Origin: Bemisia tabaci
Lineage: Eukaryota > Arthropoda > Insecta > Hemiptera > Aleyrodidae
Length of the DNA stretch: 64,000 nt
Reading direction: 5' to 3'
Assembly: GCF_918797505.1 (NCBI RefSeq)
Contig: NC_092802.1
Coordinates: forward strand, 15,893,883-15,957,882
Position numbers and translations under genes: made by a program. Below the pieces are notes generated by a model. The model was not told the DNA's origin. It saw only the letters and a list, made by a program, of their open reading frames with translations, and ran no database searches. Of this stretch, positions 29,246 through 39,592 are shown piece by piece; position 1 is the first letter of the stretch; each line of letters starts with the position of its first letter.

Positions 29246-29425
29246 TATAAGCTTTCAGACGTTGTCCGATCACCTTTGATAAAACCCGAATTTGCAGGGG
29301 AAATTGCAAATGTTTTCCCCCAAAATGTTTAGGCAATTTCGTGCGCAATTTAATGAAAAATATTTGAAAATTTCAATGAAGAATGTGCGCGAATGTCATC
29401 ATAAAAACACGTTTTATCAAGGGAA
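29246..29425. mobile_element. CTGCCG MITE, both ends missing
   Basis: GCTTTCAGACGTTGTCCGAT, ACCCGAATTTGCAGGGGAAA and CGTTTTATCAAGGGAAATG match the family interior. It directly follows the complete copy and runs into a GCACAGTGG fragment. Confidence 0.75.
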
Positions 29426-29435
29426 ATGTGTGGTG

Positions 29436-29606
29436 TTAGTTTCGTCACATTTTAAATTTTAAGGGGTGCCTCTAGAAGAAACTTTCACAAGAAAACCAAT
29501 AGAACGATTTTCAAAACCTCAAATTTTTTTATGAACGGAGTTAAAAGCGTTTGAAGTTTCCAAATTTCGTCCGACCTCTCCTATTGACTCGGCCCACCGC
29601 GCGACG
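29436..29606. mobile_element. GCACAGTGG MITE, left part missing
   Basis: TCGTCACATTTTAAATTTTA through TCCGACCTCTCCTATTGACT and CGGCCCACCGCGCG matches copy 1. Confidence 0.8.
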
Positions 29607-30291
29607 AAGGAAGCTTACAAAGGACGATATTCTCAGAAGAAAATACTGAAATTACTCGAACACAACGGCCCCGAAGAGCCCGACCCGGGAGAGAAAGGTC
29701 CGGAAAGACAGAGCTGATAAAGCGTGAGAGAAGCGCCCGAGTTGGCGGGACAGAAATGCACACAGACAAAAGCTCGGCGAAAGGGAGGCACGATTGATAA
29801 GCCAGCGAAGACAAGACGAAAAGGGAGGCGCGAGGGGGAGACGGACGGAGGGGAATCGAGGCGGCGCGCGAGGGGTGGGGGAGGCCTCGCTCGCCCCCAA
29901 TTAAATCGCGAGGAGCTTTAAAAGCTGAGCTTTCGCGAGCTTGCGTGTTCCCTAGTCACGCCTTTTGTACACCGGGAGCGGCCAATGCTGGCGCTGCGTT
30001 GCGGGAACAATGCGGCTTTCTTATCCACGCCCCCAGTCCCCGCGCGCGGCTTTGTTCGTCGAAATTGGCCGTGTGAGCGCACCTTCGTGATTAATTACTC
30101 CGGTTGCTTTTCGCCTCTGCGCCTTTGCGGGGGATCGCCAGTCGCGGGGCACAAAGGGGGCGAGTTTTTGGCCTGAGGTTAAGGGTTCCTCGGACCGGGG
30201 GACTCGTCAGAGTCGAGCTTTGAGGAAGTGGTGATGTAGGCAGAATGGGGAGCTTATCGGTGGCGTGATCGGAGCGTTTATGTTACGGTCT
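29607..30291. other. GC-rich island, no gene seen
   Basis: CpG-rich unique DNA (about 29600-30290) including GCGGGAACAATGCGGC near 30000. Open frames are Arg, Ala or Pro rich and not protein-like. Possibly regulatory. Confidence 0.45.
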
Positions 30292-30690
30292 TGGACTGCA
30301 TTTGGCGATGAGGAACCACAATTTCTGGCTCATTTTAGAAACAACATATGTGGCACTAGAGTCCCTTTATACTGAGAGTCAAGACAACACCCCCTCATGG
30401 AGTCACAAACGGGAATAAAGATTACAGAAATTGAACGTTTTTTGTAATCTTTGATCGGCCCATTCTCAAATTCCTTTCTCCGTTCCCTCTCTCATTCCGT
30501 TTGTTCCTTGCCGAACCCGTAATACGGTAAAATACGGGAACCAATCAGAAATGGATTCACATTGTCTTGACTCTCAGTATAAAGGGACTCTATGTGGCAC
30601 TAGTTCCGCAATGCAGATAAGCGCTTTTACAACTGAGCTAGAAATAGACTTTATTTTGTATTGAGTGACTGATATTCTTGGTTCACTTTA
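30292..30690. repeat. GGACTGCATTTTGC-family element, interrupted
   Basis: GGACTGCATTTGGCGATGAG and CTCATTTTAGAAACAACA match the family. Tandem diverged pieces continue to about 31020 (GGTTCACTTTAGAAACAAAG, GGCTCATCTTAAAAACAC). It is interrupted by the TAGAGTCC element. Confidence 0.6.
30357..30592. mobile_element. TAGAGTCC hAT-like MITE, complete
   Basis: 236 bp with ~30-bp TIRs, TAGAGTCCCTTTATACTGAG and CTCAGTATAAAGGGACTCTA. TGTGGCAC at 30349-30356 and 30593-30600 is an exact 8-bp duplication. Interior CATGGAGTCACAAACGGG, GAAACAATC-free AT-rich core. It is the empty-site reference for the SINE at 23051. Confidence 0.92.
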
Positions 30691-31050
30691 GAAACAAAGT
30701 ATGTGGCATTAGTTCCCTTGTCCAGGTAGGTTCTTCTAGGGGTGAGTCAAAAATAACATCTCCTGATAACAAGACGTAATCGAAATAATCTTTGCGAGAT
30801 GAAATCGATTTAATGGCGCTAGACAACGTATGAATTTTTGAGCTACATTTTGAAGTAAGGAGCCAATAATTCATGGCTCATCTTAAAAACACTATATCTC
30901 AAATGCAGGAAAGTGCTTTGATGCATAGGCTAGAAATAGTGAACCTTTTTGGAAAATGAAGTCTGCTGAATGGACCGCATGACAAGTCGTGATTTGGACT
31001 GTATTTTGCATTTTCTAAAGAAGGAGTAACTTTCTGTGGCCCATCCAAAA

Positions 31051-31414
31051 AAGCACCTGATGTGTGTGCAAGAAAACTGTTGGAGCTTAGTATTCATTCA
31101 TATAATGGTTCCTTATTATTACAAAATGCAATCGAACTTTTTTTATGTTTCTTTTCAAAAATTTTTCGTATACAGCAATTCACTTTCCAGGAAGTTCGAA
31201 AATAAACTCGTAATGGAGAAATGTCGTTCAAGAAGCACCTGATGTATGTGTACAAGAAAACTATCAGAGCTTAGTATTCATTTATATAATGGTTCCTAAT
31301 TATTACAAAATGCAATCGAACTTTTTTTAATGTTTCTTTTCCAAACTTTTTCGTATACAGCAATTCACTTTCCAGGAAGTTCGAAAATAAATTCGTATTT
31401 GAGAAATGTCGTTC
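31051..31414 (+). repeat. Tandem duplication, 182-bp unit, two copies
   Basis: Units begin AAGCACCTGATGT at 31051 and 31233. Both carry GTTGGAGCTTAG/ATCAGAGCTTAG, TTACAAAATGCAATCGAAC, ATTCACTTTCCAGGAAGTTC and end near AGAAATGTCGTTC. Confidence 0.9.
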
Positions 31415-31741
31415 GATAGCATAATCATACGGTGAGCAGGAAAAAATGTCTATCGCTGTATCAAAAGCTGAAAAAGCTCATCGACCTTTTTTGTAGGAAC
31501 GGCATACCTTTACGAACGCTCGATAACTTCGGCTCTTGAATTACCGATGGGGGTTCTGGGTGGACTAGGAGGAGGGGAATAGGATCCTTGAACTTGAAAA
31601 CTTATCAATCGAACGTTCTCTGGGTCAAGATGCCGATCCCTCAACGATGAGCTTTTTACGATGAGATTTGAGATTCCGACGGAGAAGCAAATCGATGACA
31701 GAAGATGAAAATCACGTAGACAGATTAAGTTCCAACTGGTT
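31415..31741. other. Unique region, no gene seen
   Basis: Single-copy sequence between two tandem duplications. Confidence 0.35.
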
Positions 31742-32272
31742 AATTTTCTCGTTAATTTTTATTTTTGTGAAAAAAAATAAGGGAGCATTAATATACACTG
31801 GGGAAAAAAACACATTGGATCTAGAGTCCAGAGTCTTGAAAACATTGACAAGAAAACATACTCTTGATTCAATCAGATTTAAGCTTAAATCAAAAGGAAA
31901 TCCGCTCAAATTAAGAGGCTTGGTTCTTGATTTAAGCAAAAATCCGATTGAATCAAGAGTATTTTTTCTTTTCGATGTTTTTAAGAGTCTGGACTCTAGA
32001 TCCAACGTGTTTTTTTTTCCAGTGTACTTATACATCAACATTAAAAGTATCTTAGAATTATTACCACAAAACAAACTGATAAAACTAAAGGAATTTTTGT
32101 TCATCAGCGCTGTATAAAATCCTCAGGGTTCACTTAGGCTCTTGAGTGTAAACTTTCGTATTTTGAAGTACTACTTTTACTTACCGAAAAACGCCCACAT
32201 GGGCTACATATTGCGATGAGGAATTATTACTTCTGAGAAAAAGCGCGCATCTACGTAGGTAAACTGATGACA
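31742..32272 (+). repeat. Tandem duplication, copy 1 (with MITE)
   Basis: About 300 bp of unit sequence (ATTTTCTCGTTAATTTTTAT ... CGCGCATCTACGTAGG) plus a CACTGG-225 element inserted after GAGCATTAATA. Copy 2 follows at 32282-32577. Confidence 0.9.
31796..32024. mobile_element. CACTGG-225 MITE, copy 3
   Basis: 229 bp, CACTGGGGAAAAAAACACAT to ACGTGTTTTTTTTTCCAGTG. TA lies on both sides. The tandem sister unit lacks the element (GCATTAATACTTACATC), giving the empty site. Confidence 0.93.
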
Positions 32273-32281
32273 CGATGACAC

Positions 32282-32577
32282 AATTTTCTCGTTAATTTTT
32301 ATTTTTGTGAAAAAAAAATAAAGGAGCATTAATACTTACATCAACATTAAAAGTATCCTAGAATTATTACCACAAAAAAAACTGATAAAATTAAAGGAAT
32401 TTTGGTTCATCAGCGCCGTATATAAAATCCTCAGGGTTCACTTTGGTTCTTGAGTGTAAACTTTCGTGTTTTGCCTACTTTAATTTACCTAAATACTTCC
32501 ACATGAGCTACATATTGCGATGAGGAAGTATTACTTCTGAGAAAAAACGCGCATCTACATAGGTAAACTGATGATAC
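32282..32577 (+). repeat. Tandem duplication, copy 2 (empty site)
   Basis: Matches copy 1 with a few percent substitutions and small gaps but has no MITE. Divergence between the units shows duplication is not recent. Confidence 0.9.
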
Positions 32578-32993
32578 ATAAGTTATTATGAGCCTTTGAG
32601 AATAGTTTTTTATTGCAAAAAGAGTCAAAATGTGAAACTGCGTTATGATGGATCACAAATATGATTTGGTTTGGACTATATTTAAGCATTCCGATTCTTG
32701 AAAGTGATCTTCGTGCGATTTTTCTATGGAAAAATATTCTTGGTTGACTTTATCTCTCGTGTGCAAACTTTTGTCTAAAACTACTTTTAATCGGATTGCT
32801 GACCGATGACAACGCTCGTTTTATTCATGCTGGTGACTTTTGGGGCACCGGGTGACGCATTAGCGCCCTGGCGAATTTTGAAAGCGCATTTCAGCCACGA
32901 AAGTCTGTGGCCAGCGGGGGAGGGTGTGTCTCAAGAGAGTCGCTAAGCTGCTTTCACGGCTTTTAGTCTGGTTTGCGCCTTCTGTCCTGGGGC
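32578..32993. other. Unique region, no gene seen
   Basis: No recognised repeat or exon. Confidence 0.35.
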
Positions 32994-32997
32994 TGCA

Positions 32998-33250
32998 CTG
33001 CCGTGCTAAGGAAAAACGCCGTATGAGCCTTCAGGCGTTGCCAAATTTCCTTTGATAAAACACCATTTTCTTGGTAAACTTGTGAATATTTTCCTTCCAA
33101 TTTTTCAGATAATTTTGTTCGCAATCTCACCTGAAGCTCCCGAAAATGTCGAGGAAAAATACTCATAACGTTCCACAAAAATAATCATTTTATAAAAGGA
33201 AATTTGGCAACTCTCGAATGTTCTTACGGCGTTCTTCCTTAGCACGGAAG
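32998..33250. mobile_element. CTGCCG MITE, TGCA duplication
   Basis: 253 bp from CTGCCGTGCTAAGGAAAAAC to GTTCTTCCTTAGCACGGAAG with TGCA on both sides (32994-32997, 33251-33254). Confidence 0.9.
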
Positions 33251-33844
33251 TGCATTTGACTCAATCTAAACATAGGGAGACCTCGTTTCAGATGAATTCG
33301 CCATTTTCTTCTTTTTGCGCAGATACGGTAACTGTTACCTGCATGGGCGCAGGTATAAAATAGGGTTTAAACGACATCGATTTAGACGTTTTGATTAATC
33401 CATTATCTCTCGATCTCAGAACTCGACTGTAGAGCCATCATGCAAAAAAACACTTAAAAGCTGGGAAAAACTTCATAGAAATCGAGACAAATTTTTGTTC
33501 TCGCAGATGTGGTTCATTCATCGCGTTTCACGCATCATACCCAAGCATCCACCAATTTTCACGATTATTTACGAGACATTTCTGCCACAAACGCCACCAC
33601 CCATTTGGAGGTCGTTTAAACGGGTTAATCGTTAGACGCTAAACGTTAATTTTTAATTCTGAGATGCCGAGGGGCATTGCCTGGCGCCTGCAGCAAGAAG
33701 AGTGCACTTGAATCCACGGAGCTCTTTCTTAAGCTGAAAATTTCAGCCTGAAATACATGTGGATCTCCAGTATTTGGATCCTAGACATGGATCCTGTGCA
33801 TTTATTGAGCCATCCGAGCGGCAGCAGTCTTACGGGGTGGATTA
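33251..33844. other. Unique region, no gene seen
   Basis: Loose inverted similarity between GTTTAAACGACATCG (33366) and GGTCGTTTAAACGGG (33610) suggests an old foldback, not delimited. Confidence 0.35.
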
Positions 33845-33990
33845 GACGCAGGAACATTTTGCAATAAGGAACTACTATTTCTGGCTCATTTTAGAGACAG
33901 CACACGTACCATTCGTTTTCATTTCCAGATAGGTGCTTTTAATTAATGAAAGAGTCAAAAATAGTAGTTTCTTGTTACAAAATGTAGTCC
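33845..33990. mobile_element. GGACTGCATTTTGC-family foldback, diverged
   Basis: GAACATTTTGCAATAAGGAA, CTGGCTCATTTTAGAGACAG and, on the right, GTTACAAAATGTAGTCC. About 146 bp. Confidence 0.6.
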
Positions 33991-35354
33991 AGATAATGCT
34001 CGATGTTCTCCCCCGAAGCTTTAATGTGAGTCTTCTACAATTGTTTCACTAAGGCCCGGATGCCATGTTTACCTACTTCAGGTCATGGCTAGTATATACA
34101 CCGCGTAAAGTAGAGCTCACCATGATTTAAGATAGTTTGTTACGTTTTTTCTGCTATGGTGTTTTTAATTAATTAACGTATCTAAATAAAAAATGGAACT
34201 GTTTTTATAATATCTCAACAGGAGACTTTCCTCATACCAGCCTGAATTGCAAATTTTGCATTATGTGAATGAACTTTGGCTACTGATCTGTTGGTGCCCA
34301 CATTTTATGTCTAATTGTTACACGTATATATCAAGAGCTAAGAATTGCAAATTAACCACGATTTCAAGAGAAAAAAATTAGTGACGATATTTTTAAGCCT
34401 AATAAATAACGAACTAAACCAATTTCATAGAATAATGTCACGGGTGTCATTTTAGTCAAACTCTAGCGAAAGGGAAAGAAGATAAATCGTTGAGGGGAGA
34501 AGGAGGGATCAGGCTTTAAAATCTACAAATAATACTCTGTAAAATTAATTAATATCTAATGCTGTAACGCATGGAGAATTTCGTACATCTTCAGTACTAA
34601 AAACCGAATTTCAGTTTAGACATAGGAAGTCTTATGCAAAGAATAGGAATGTCAGCATGGCTTACAAAAACTTCGGCTACATTTGGAACTGAAGTTCAGA
34701 TACCAGGATTGAGAACGTCACGTAACCTGGACTGAAGACTTAAAGGTTCCTAATGAACCGAAGTGCCTCTCTCCGGGATCAATGAAAGTCTTATTTGACA
34801 ACAGAGCTTGCACCCGAAGCTCCCAAAATGATTCTTTTAAGACCCGCAGCGGATAATCGCGTCAAAGATGCAGACATTAATCGCGCAACATTATTGTTGT
34901 CTTAAATTTTGCGGCATTGTCATCATTTTGCAGCTGCGTTGAGCTGCCGGAGTTATGGGCCGGCGGTTATGGCACCACCATTGTTACTTTGTCGCCAACC
35001 CCCCACCGCTCCTCCCGCCTGGGGTTTCGTGCCAAACTGCCCGCATTTGCTCCCGAATTTACGAGGATTACGAGATTAACGTCTTGAGGCTTTGCTGATG
35101 TGAACTCTTCCTCCTTGACATGGCTCGGTTTTTGAAACAACAAAAGAGCTTTGATAAATAAACACGGTCAGTGTAATAATATTGATTCTTTACGGTGGCC
35201 TAGAGTGTGATTGGCACTGCCAAGTTTTGTTTAGCCTTCCCCAATGTCTGTTGAATCATTTTGCGTTTCGGAATGATTTTTTGGAAAAACACAACAAGAG
35301 AGTGGAAATTCAAAGCGCTTTATGGAACATTTAAGTGCTGCGTAAGCCTCTTGA
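33991..35354. other. Unique region (about 1.4 kb), no gene seen
   Basis: AT-rich, then GC-rich from about 34890 to 35080 with CACCATTGTTACTTTG (SOX-like ATTGTT) and CTTTGTCGCC. A diverged CACGG-like piece (AAAAACTTCGGCTACATTTG) lies near 34670. Confidence 0.4.
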
Positions 35355-35726
35355 GTGGAGGAGGGGGTTAAGTTTGGCTTACGGTATCTTATGAGGGAGG
35401 GAGGGGGTTACCGAAGTCCTGTTGTATATGAAAACGGCTTCCCTTCAAGGCGTAGCGCAATCGACTCAATAGGCGAGGAACGCAGATGTGTCACAACAAT
35501 GATTGCATCTCAGAAAAGACGGGATGTGGTTACGGCTGTTTTGCCAATGGAATTTTTTCATAGCTTAGAGAAGGATTTAAACTTGCCAGAAACGTGGCAA
35601 TGTGCAGGTTTGGCGTTAATTGTTAAAATTAGTCACAAATTTACGGTAATGGGAAGCGACAAAGGAAAAAAAACGGAAGGCAAATACCAGACATTGAGCG
35701 CAGGAACAACTATATCAAACCGTTAA
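35355..35726 (+). other. Open reading frame of uncertain status
   Basis: An uninterrupted frame of about 123 codons; the first ATG is at 35391, leaving about 111 codons. The predicted product is hydrophilic with motifs such as RRCVTTMIASQKRRD and MEFFHSLEKDLNLPE. No family is recognised. It has no partner repeat in the window and no obvious promoter or poly-A signal, and chance cannot be excluded. Confidence 0.15.
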
Positions 35727-36069
35727 TTCCTCCTTGCGGTTACGGTTGTTACGATAGGCACCCTCTTGAGCCACGATTGCCAGACTTAAGGACGACCGAA
35801 ATCAACTGCACGCGTCCTTCATTGATTTGAAAGTACGCTATAACGCGCCACAACGCGCACGTTAACATGTCCATAAACGCAGTTGTTGACTTGAACGCCT
35901 GCATGAAACGCGTGATACAATTATATCAACGTTCCAGTCACGCGAATTGCATAACCTTATAACTGAAGGAGAACTCACATGCGTGTGAGTTAAAGGTTTC
36001 CTTTTTCGTTCGCGTCCGTCCGTTTGAATTACTTGTAAGTCGCTTCCGAAAGAGGTTGGTAATCTATGT
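35727..36069. other. Unique region, no gene seen
   Basis: CpG-containing single-copy sequence. No exon recognised. Confidence 0.35.
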
Positions 36070-36336
36070 CTGCAGTCTGATTATTGACATTGATAGACAA
36101 AGAAGTCGGAGAGAACATGGAGCAATCCAATTGATGTTAGCGGGTGGTTGAAATGGACAAGGATGTAAGTGATGGACTAACTAACAGCACAGCAATCTTC
36201 AAGATATTCTACTGTTGGTCCATCATTTCACCCTTTGTCTAACAACCACCCGCACGAACCAATAGAATCGCTCAATATCCCCTCCGCCTTCTTTGTCTAT
36301 AGCTTTGTCTTACAATTTCAATACTTAGCCTGCTGC
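36070..36336. mobile_element. CTGCGGGC foldback, copy 2
   Basis: CTGCAGTCTGATTATTGACA, TTGATAGACAAAG and, mirrored, CTTTGTCTATAGCTTTGTC and AGCCTGCTGCA. Inner arms GTGATGGAC and GTCCATCATTTCACC. Confidence 0.75.
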
Positions 36337-36396
36337 ATAATTCAAATCAAATTTATCTTTTGAAAATAGGTAATCGATAATCCATCAGCGAATATA

Positions 36397-36865
36397 TTGC
36401 CATACTGAGGAAAAACGTCGTATGAACCTTCAGGCGTTGCCAACTTTTTTTTCGATAAAACAAGAATTTCCTGGTAAACCTATGAATATTTTTTAACCCA
36501 ATTTTTCAGAGAATTTTTTTCGCATTTAGCTCTGAAGTTCCTGAAAATTTCGAGGAAAAATATTCATTCCTTTCCTCGAAAATAAACATTTTATCTTTCG
36601 AATGTTCATACGGCGTTCACTGGAAAAAAACACATTGAATCTAGAGTCCAGACTCTTGAAAACATTGACAAGAAAAGGGACTCTTGATTCAATCAGATTT
36701 AAGCTTAAATCAAAAGGAAATCCGCTCAAATTAAGAGGCTTGGTTCTTGATTTAAGCTTAAATCTGATTGAATCAAGAGTATTTTTTCTTGTCAATGTAT
36801 TTAAGAGTCTGGACTCTAGATCCAATGTGTTTTTTTTTTCCCAGTGTTCTTCCTTAGCACGGCAG
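36397..36865. mobile_element. CTGCCG MITE, TATA duplication, interrupted
   Basis: Left end TTGCCATACTGAGGAAAAAC, right end TTCTTCCTTAGCACGGCAG. TATA flanks both sides (36393-36396, 36866-36869). A CACTGG-225 element splits GGCGTT from CTTCC. Confidence 0.9.
36618..36846. mobile_element. CACTGG-225 MITE, copy 4, nested
   Basis: 229 bp, one of the best palindromes: CTTAAATCAAAAGGAAATCC in the centre and matching CAATCAGATTTAAGCTTAAA and TTTAAGCTTAAATCTGATTG on the arms. The host reads TT on both sides, where intact copies have a single TT in GGCGTTCTTCC. Confidence 0.93.
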
Positions 36866-36869
36866 TATA

Positions 36870-37350
36870 AGGACCTCAATTTTCGCAAGTGAATAGGGCG
36901 GTTTCAGCGAAGTGACAACGCTGTACACACCCTTGTCACGATCCAAAGTCTCCTCGATCACTTTCACCCTCCCCTAAAAAATTCCACGTTTAGAAATACC
37001 CCGACAAAGCACATCAGTCACCCCCGTCAAGAGATATCAGTCTGAAATTCAACGGTTAATTACTGAAAAATCTATCAACAAACTAGCTCCCGGTCCGCCG
37101 ACATCACCTCAAACTCTCCTCTCCCTCCCCTTCACTCCAGTCCACCCTCGACTTCTCTTATCGCTCCGGACGATAGCAAGGGCCTCGGCTGATAATAGAA
37201 AGGGACTCCTTCACGTGCACGAAGTTTTCATGGGCAACAACAGTTCGGATATTTTTCAAATCCAAACGTGTTGGTTGAATAGACTGTTTCAGGCTGCCGT
37301 GCACGAGAGCAGTCGGTTGGATCCAGTGTCGTGGCGTGCTTTGTGATCTA
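36870..37350. other. Unique region, no gene seen
   Basis: Mixed composition single-copy sequence. Fragment GTGTCGTGGCGTGCTTTG (37327) recalls the CAGTGGCG hAT-like end. Confidence 0.35.
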
Positions 37351-37719
37351 CAGGGTGATCCAGGGTTAAATGGCCATACTGCAGGAGCATGTTCCAATGT
37401 TCCATGGGTCAAAATAAGGCTTTTGTGTTGTAAATTGAAATGTCGATTTTTTTTAGATCATTTAAGAAATCGAGGGCGTAAAAGTACAGGAAGGTACACA
37501 TTTTTTTGAGGTTTGGTTCACAACCGTTGCCAAAATTCAGGAAAAACGATTTACTTTCCGAATTTTTTTTTTTTTTTTTTTTTGGGTTGGGGATGGGTGT
37601 AGCTCCAACTGCGGGCCCTTAAAAAAAAAAAAAAAAAACCCTCTATACAACGAAAAAGTCATATTTTGACCCACAGAACACGCTCCTGCAGTCTGGCCGT
37701 TTAACCCCAGATCACCCTG
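37351..37719. mobile_element. CAGGGTGATC MITE, copy 1, TA duplication
   Basis: CAGGGTGATCCAGGGTTAAA to TTTAACCCCAGATCACCCTG with TA on both sides. Interior: GGTCAAAATAAGGCTTTTG, GTTCACAACCGTTGCCAAAA, then T and A homopolymers at 37563-37583 and 37621-37638. TA duplications are typical of Tc1/mariner-like transposition, an inference. Confidence 0.88.
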
Positions 37720-38037
37720 TATTGATTGATCTGCCATTAAAACTATATAAACTGTAACTGTAAACTATTATAGTATATATTACATAACTATATAAACTGT
37801 TTCTTCAGAAAAAAAAATCAGAATGAATTAAAATTAAAAGGGAAAAGCAGACAGTAAATAAATGAATTATTAATAAGAATCCAACGAATCCTTAACCAAA
37901 TAATAAGTGTAAAACGATTTCTTATCGGAAGATTTGAATGGACCCAGAGAATCTTTTTTCTTATGAAATTTTTGGAGTCAAGTCGTTTTCGGACTGAGCG
38001 CTTCGATCCCTTTCGAATCCATAGACAGACCTCCCGC

Positions 38038-38200
38038 CAGAGACGGATCCAGTAATTTGGCAACACTGGATTTCCTCCATTTAAACCTATTCCAAATGAT
38101 CGATTCTTGTCGGAGCACCTAGCCCCTCCGAGAAACGATAAATTTCCATAGGTTTAAATGGAGAAAATACAATGTTGCCAACTTGCTGAATCCGCCATTG
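38038..38200. mobile_element. CAGAGACGG/CAATGGCGG hAT-like MITE, 8-bp duplication
   Basis: 163 bp, left CAGAGACGGATCCAG, right GCTGAATCCGCCATTG. CCTCCCGC is exact on both sides (38030-38037, 38201-38208). Inner arms CTCCATTTAAACCTAT and CCATAGGTTTAAATGGAG, and TTGGCAACA near each end. Related to 43196-43357. Confidence 0.9.
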
Positions 38201-38208
38201 CCTCCCGC

Positions 38209-38770
38209 AAGTGACGTCGAACCTAGCAACCCCAACCCATGTAAACCACACTATGGGTTCTCGAACCCACTGTCTCCCGAACATTCGGACGGCCAGAAAC
38301 GCGCGGGGGATTCCTGTGCACCGCAGCGGGATGAGGGGGGGGGGGGGGGGGAGGGCAGAATTTTGGATATTTTTAGCAGATACCGAAGTTGTGGCCAAAA
38401 ACAGAGGGATCCTAGGCTTAGTCTCCTCGTACTTAGAGCACCGAGTGTCATAATCACAATTAATCATATTCTATTGCCTGAATATTGTCGTGCGTATTAT
38501 TTTCGTTCATAATTGTCCTCGCTCCCCCCCCCTCCCCCCTCTACCCCTGGGGTACGGCAACAAAGCGACTCGAATATCCTTCGTTACTCACGTTGTTTCC
38601 ACCGATAAATCATCTTTCCCCCCCCCGCCCGCTGCTCCTCCCACGCCTGCTCCTTCTCTCTCTGCTTCGGGATCGGCCAAGTCTTGTTTTAAAAAAGTCT
38701 CCTTCGAGCGGTTGCCGGTTTTGAATTGTGAGGGTTTTTTTCAGGGTCGGACTAGGGTGGATTATAGATT
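38209..38770. other. GC-rich region with G and C runs
   Basis: Includes a G15-16 run at about 38335-38351 and CCCCCCCCTCCCCCC near 38525. No exon recognised. Confidence 0.4.
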
Positions 38771-38997
38771 CACTGGAAATAAGTTGCTTGGAAGTAGAGT
38801 CCAGACTCTTGAAAACATTGACAAGAAAAAATAGTCTTGATTCAATCGGATTTTTTCTTGAATCAAAAGGAACGTCCGCTCAAATTAAGAGACTTGGTTC
38901 TTGATTTAAGCAAAAATCCGATTGAATCAAGAGTATTTAATCTTGTCAGTGTTTTTAAGAGTCTGGACACTAGATCCAAGCGACTTATTTTCCAGTG
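38771..38997. mobile_element. CACTGG-225 MITE, copy 5
   Basis: 227 bp, CACTGGAAATAAGTTGCTTG to AAGCGACTTATTTTCCAGTG. TT flanks both sides. Its ends differ from the other copies (TTGCTTGG for CACATTGG), marking a subfamily shared on one end with copy 8. Confidence 0.9.
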
Positions 38998-39370
38998 TTG
39001 ATTCTGTGGCTACGTCTATCGGTAGATTGCGATAGGGTAATCGAAATCCAAACGGCCCGTTTGATCTCAATTGGGTTTCCCGCGTTTTGGAAGCGCGGGA
39101 AAGTAGAAACAACCAATTAGAGGGTTGAATTTTTTGAGATTGGTTTTGAGGCCCTCCTTTAAAATTAAACCAGCTGATAGTTGAATTGCGAATAGTTGAA
39201 TCCCCGAAAGTAAAAGCTTCCACCTGTCGCCAAGAGGCCAGTGGTGGGCTCTTGTCTCTTGTTGGCTGCTTTTTGGGTTTTAAGAGCTCCGTCATCCAAA
39301 CTCAAACATTATTGACATGCATGTCCATATTTTCCAGCCCAGTGCTGAGTGGACCCATTGACCTATACCA
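38998..39370. other. Unique region with a MITE fragment
   Basis: 39208-39262 (AAAGTAAAAGCTTCCACCTG, GCCAGTGGTGGGCTCTTGTC) is an end of the CAGAGAC hAT-like family. The rest is unassigned. Confidence 0.55.
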
Positions 39371-39592
39371 CTGTGGGCTGATTGTTGAAATTTGATAGAC
39401 AAAACTAGAGACAAAGAGGCCTGATAGATTAACTGTAGGGTCTCTCTCGAGAATTGCTATTCATTAGTCTTTTTCCTACCTTTTCTTTTCTGTCCACTGT
39501 AACTACTCGCTCTCATCCAAAGGCTTCCTCCAAATCCCTTATGTCCTTTTTGTCTATAGCCTTGTCTATCAATTTCAACAGTCAACCTGCAG
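39371..39592. mobile_element. CTGCGGGC foldback, copy 3
   Basis: CTGTGGGCTGATTGTTGAAA, TTGATAGACAAAAC and, mirrored, TTGTCTATCAATTTCAACAG and CAACCTGCAG. Confidence 0.75.

Noticed and set aside
31668..32117. 149-codon open frame
   Set aside because: Most of it is translated CACTGG-225 palindrome; the same peptide-like string appears at every copy in both directions.
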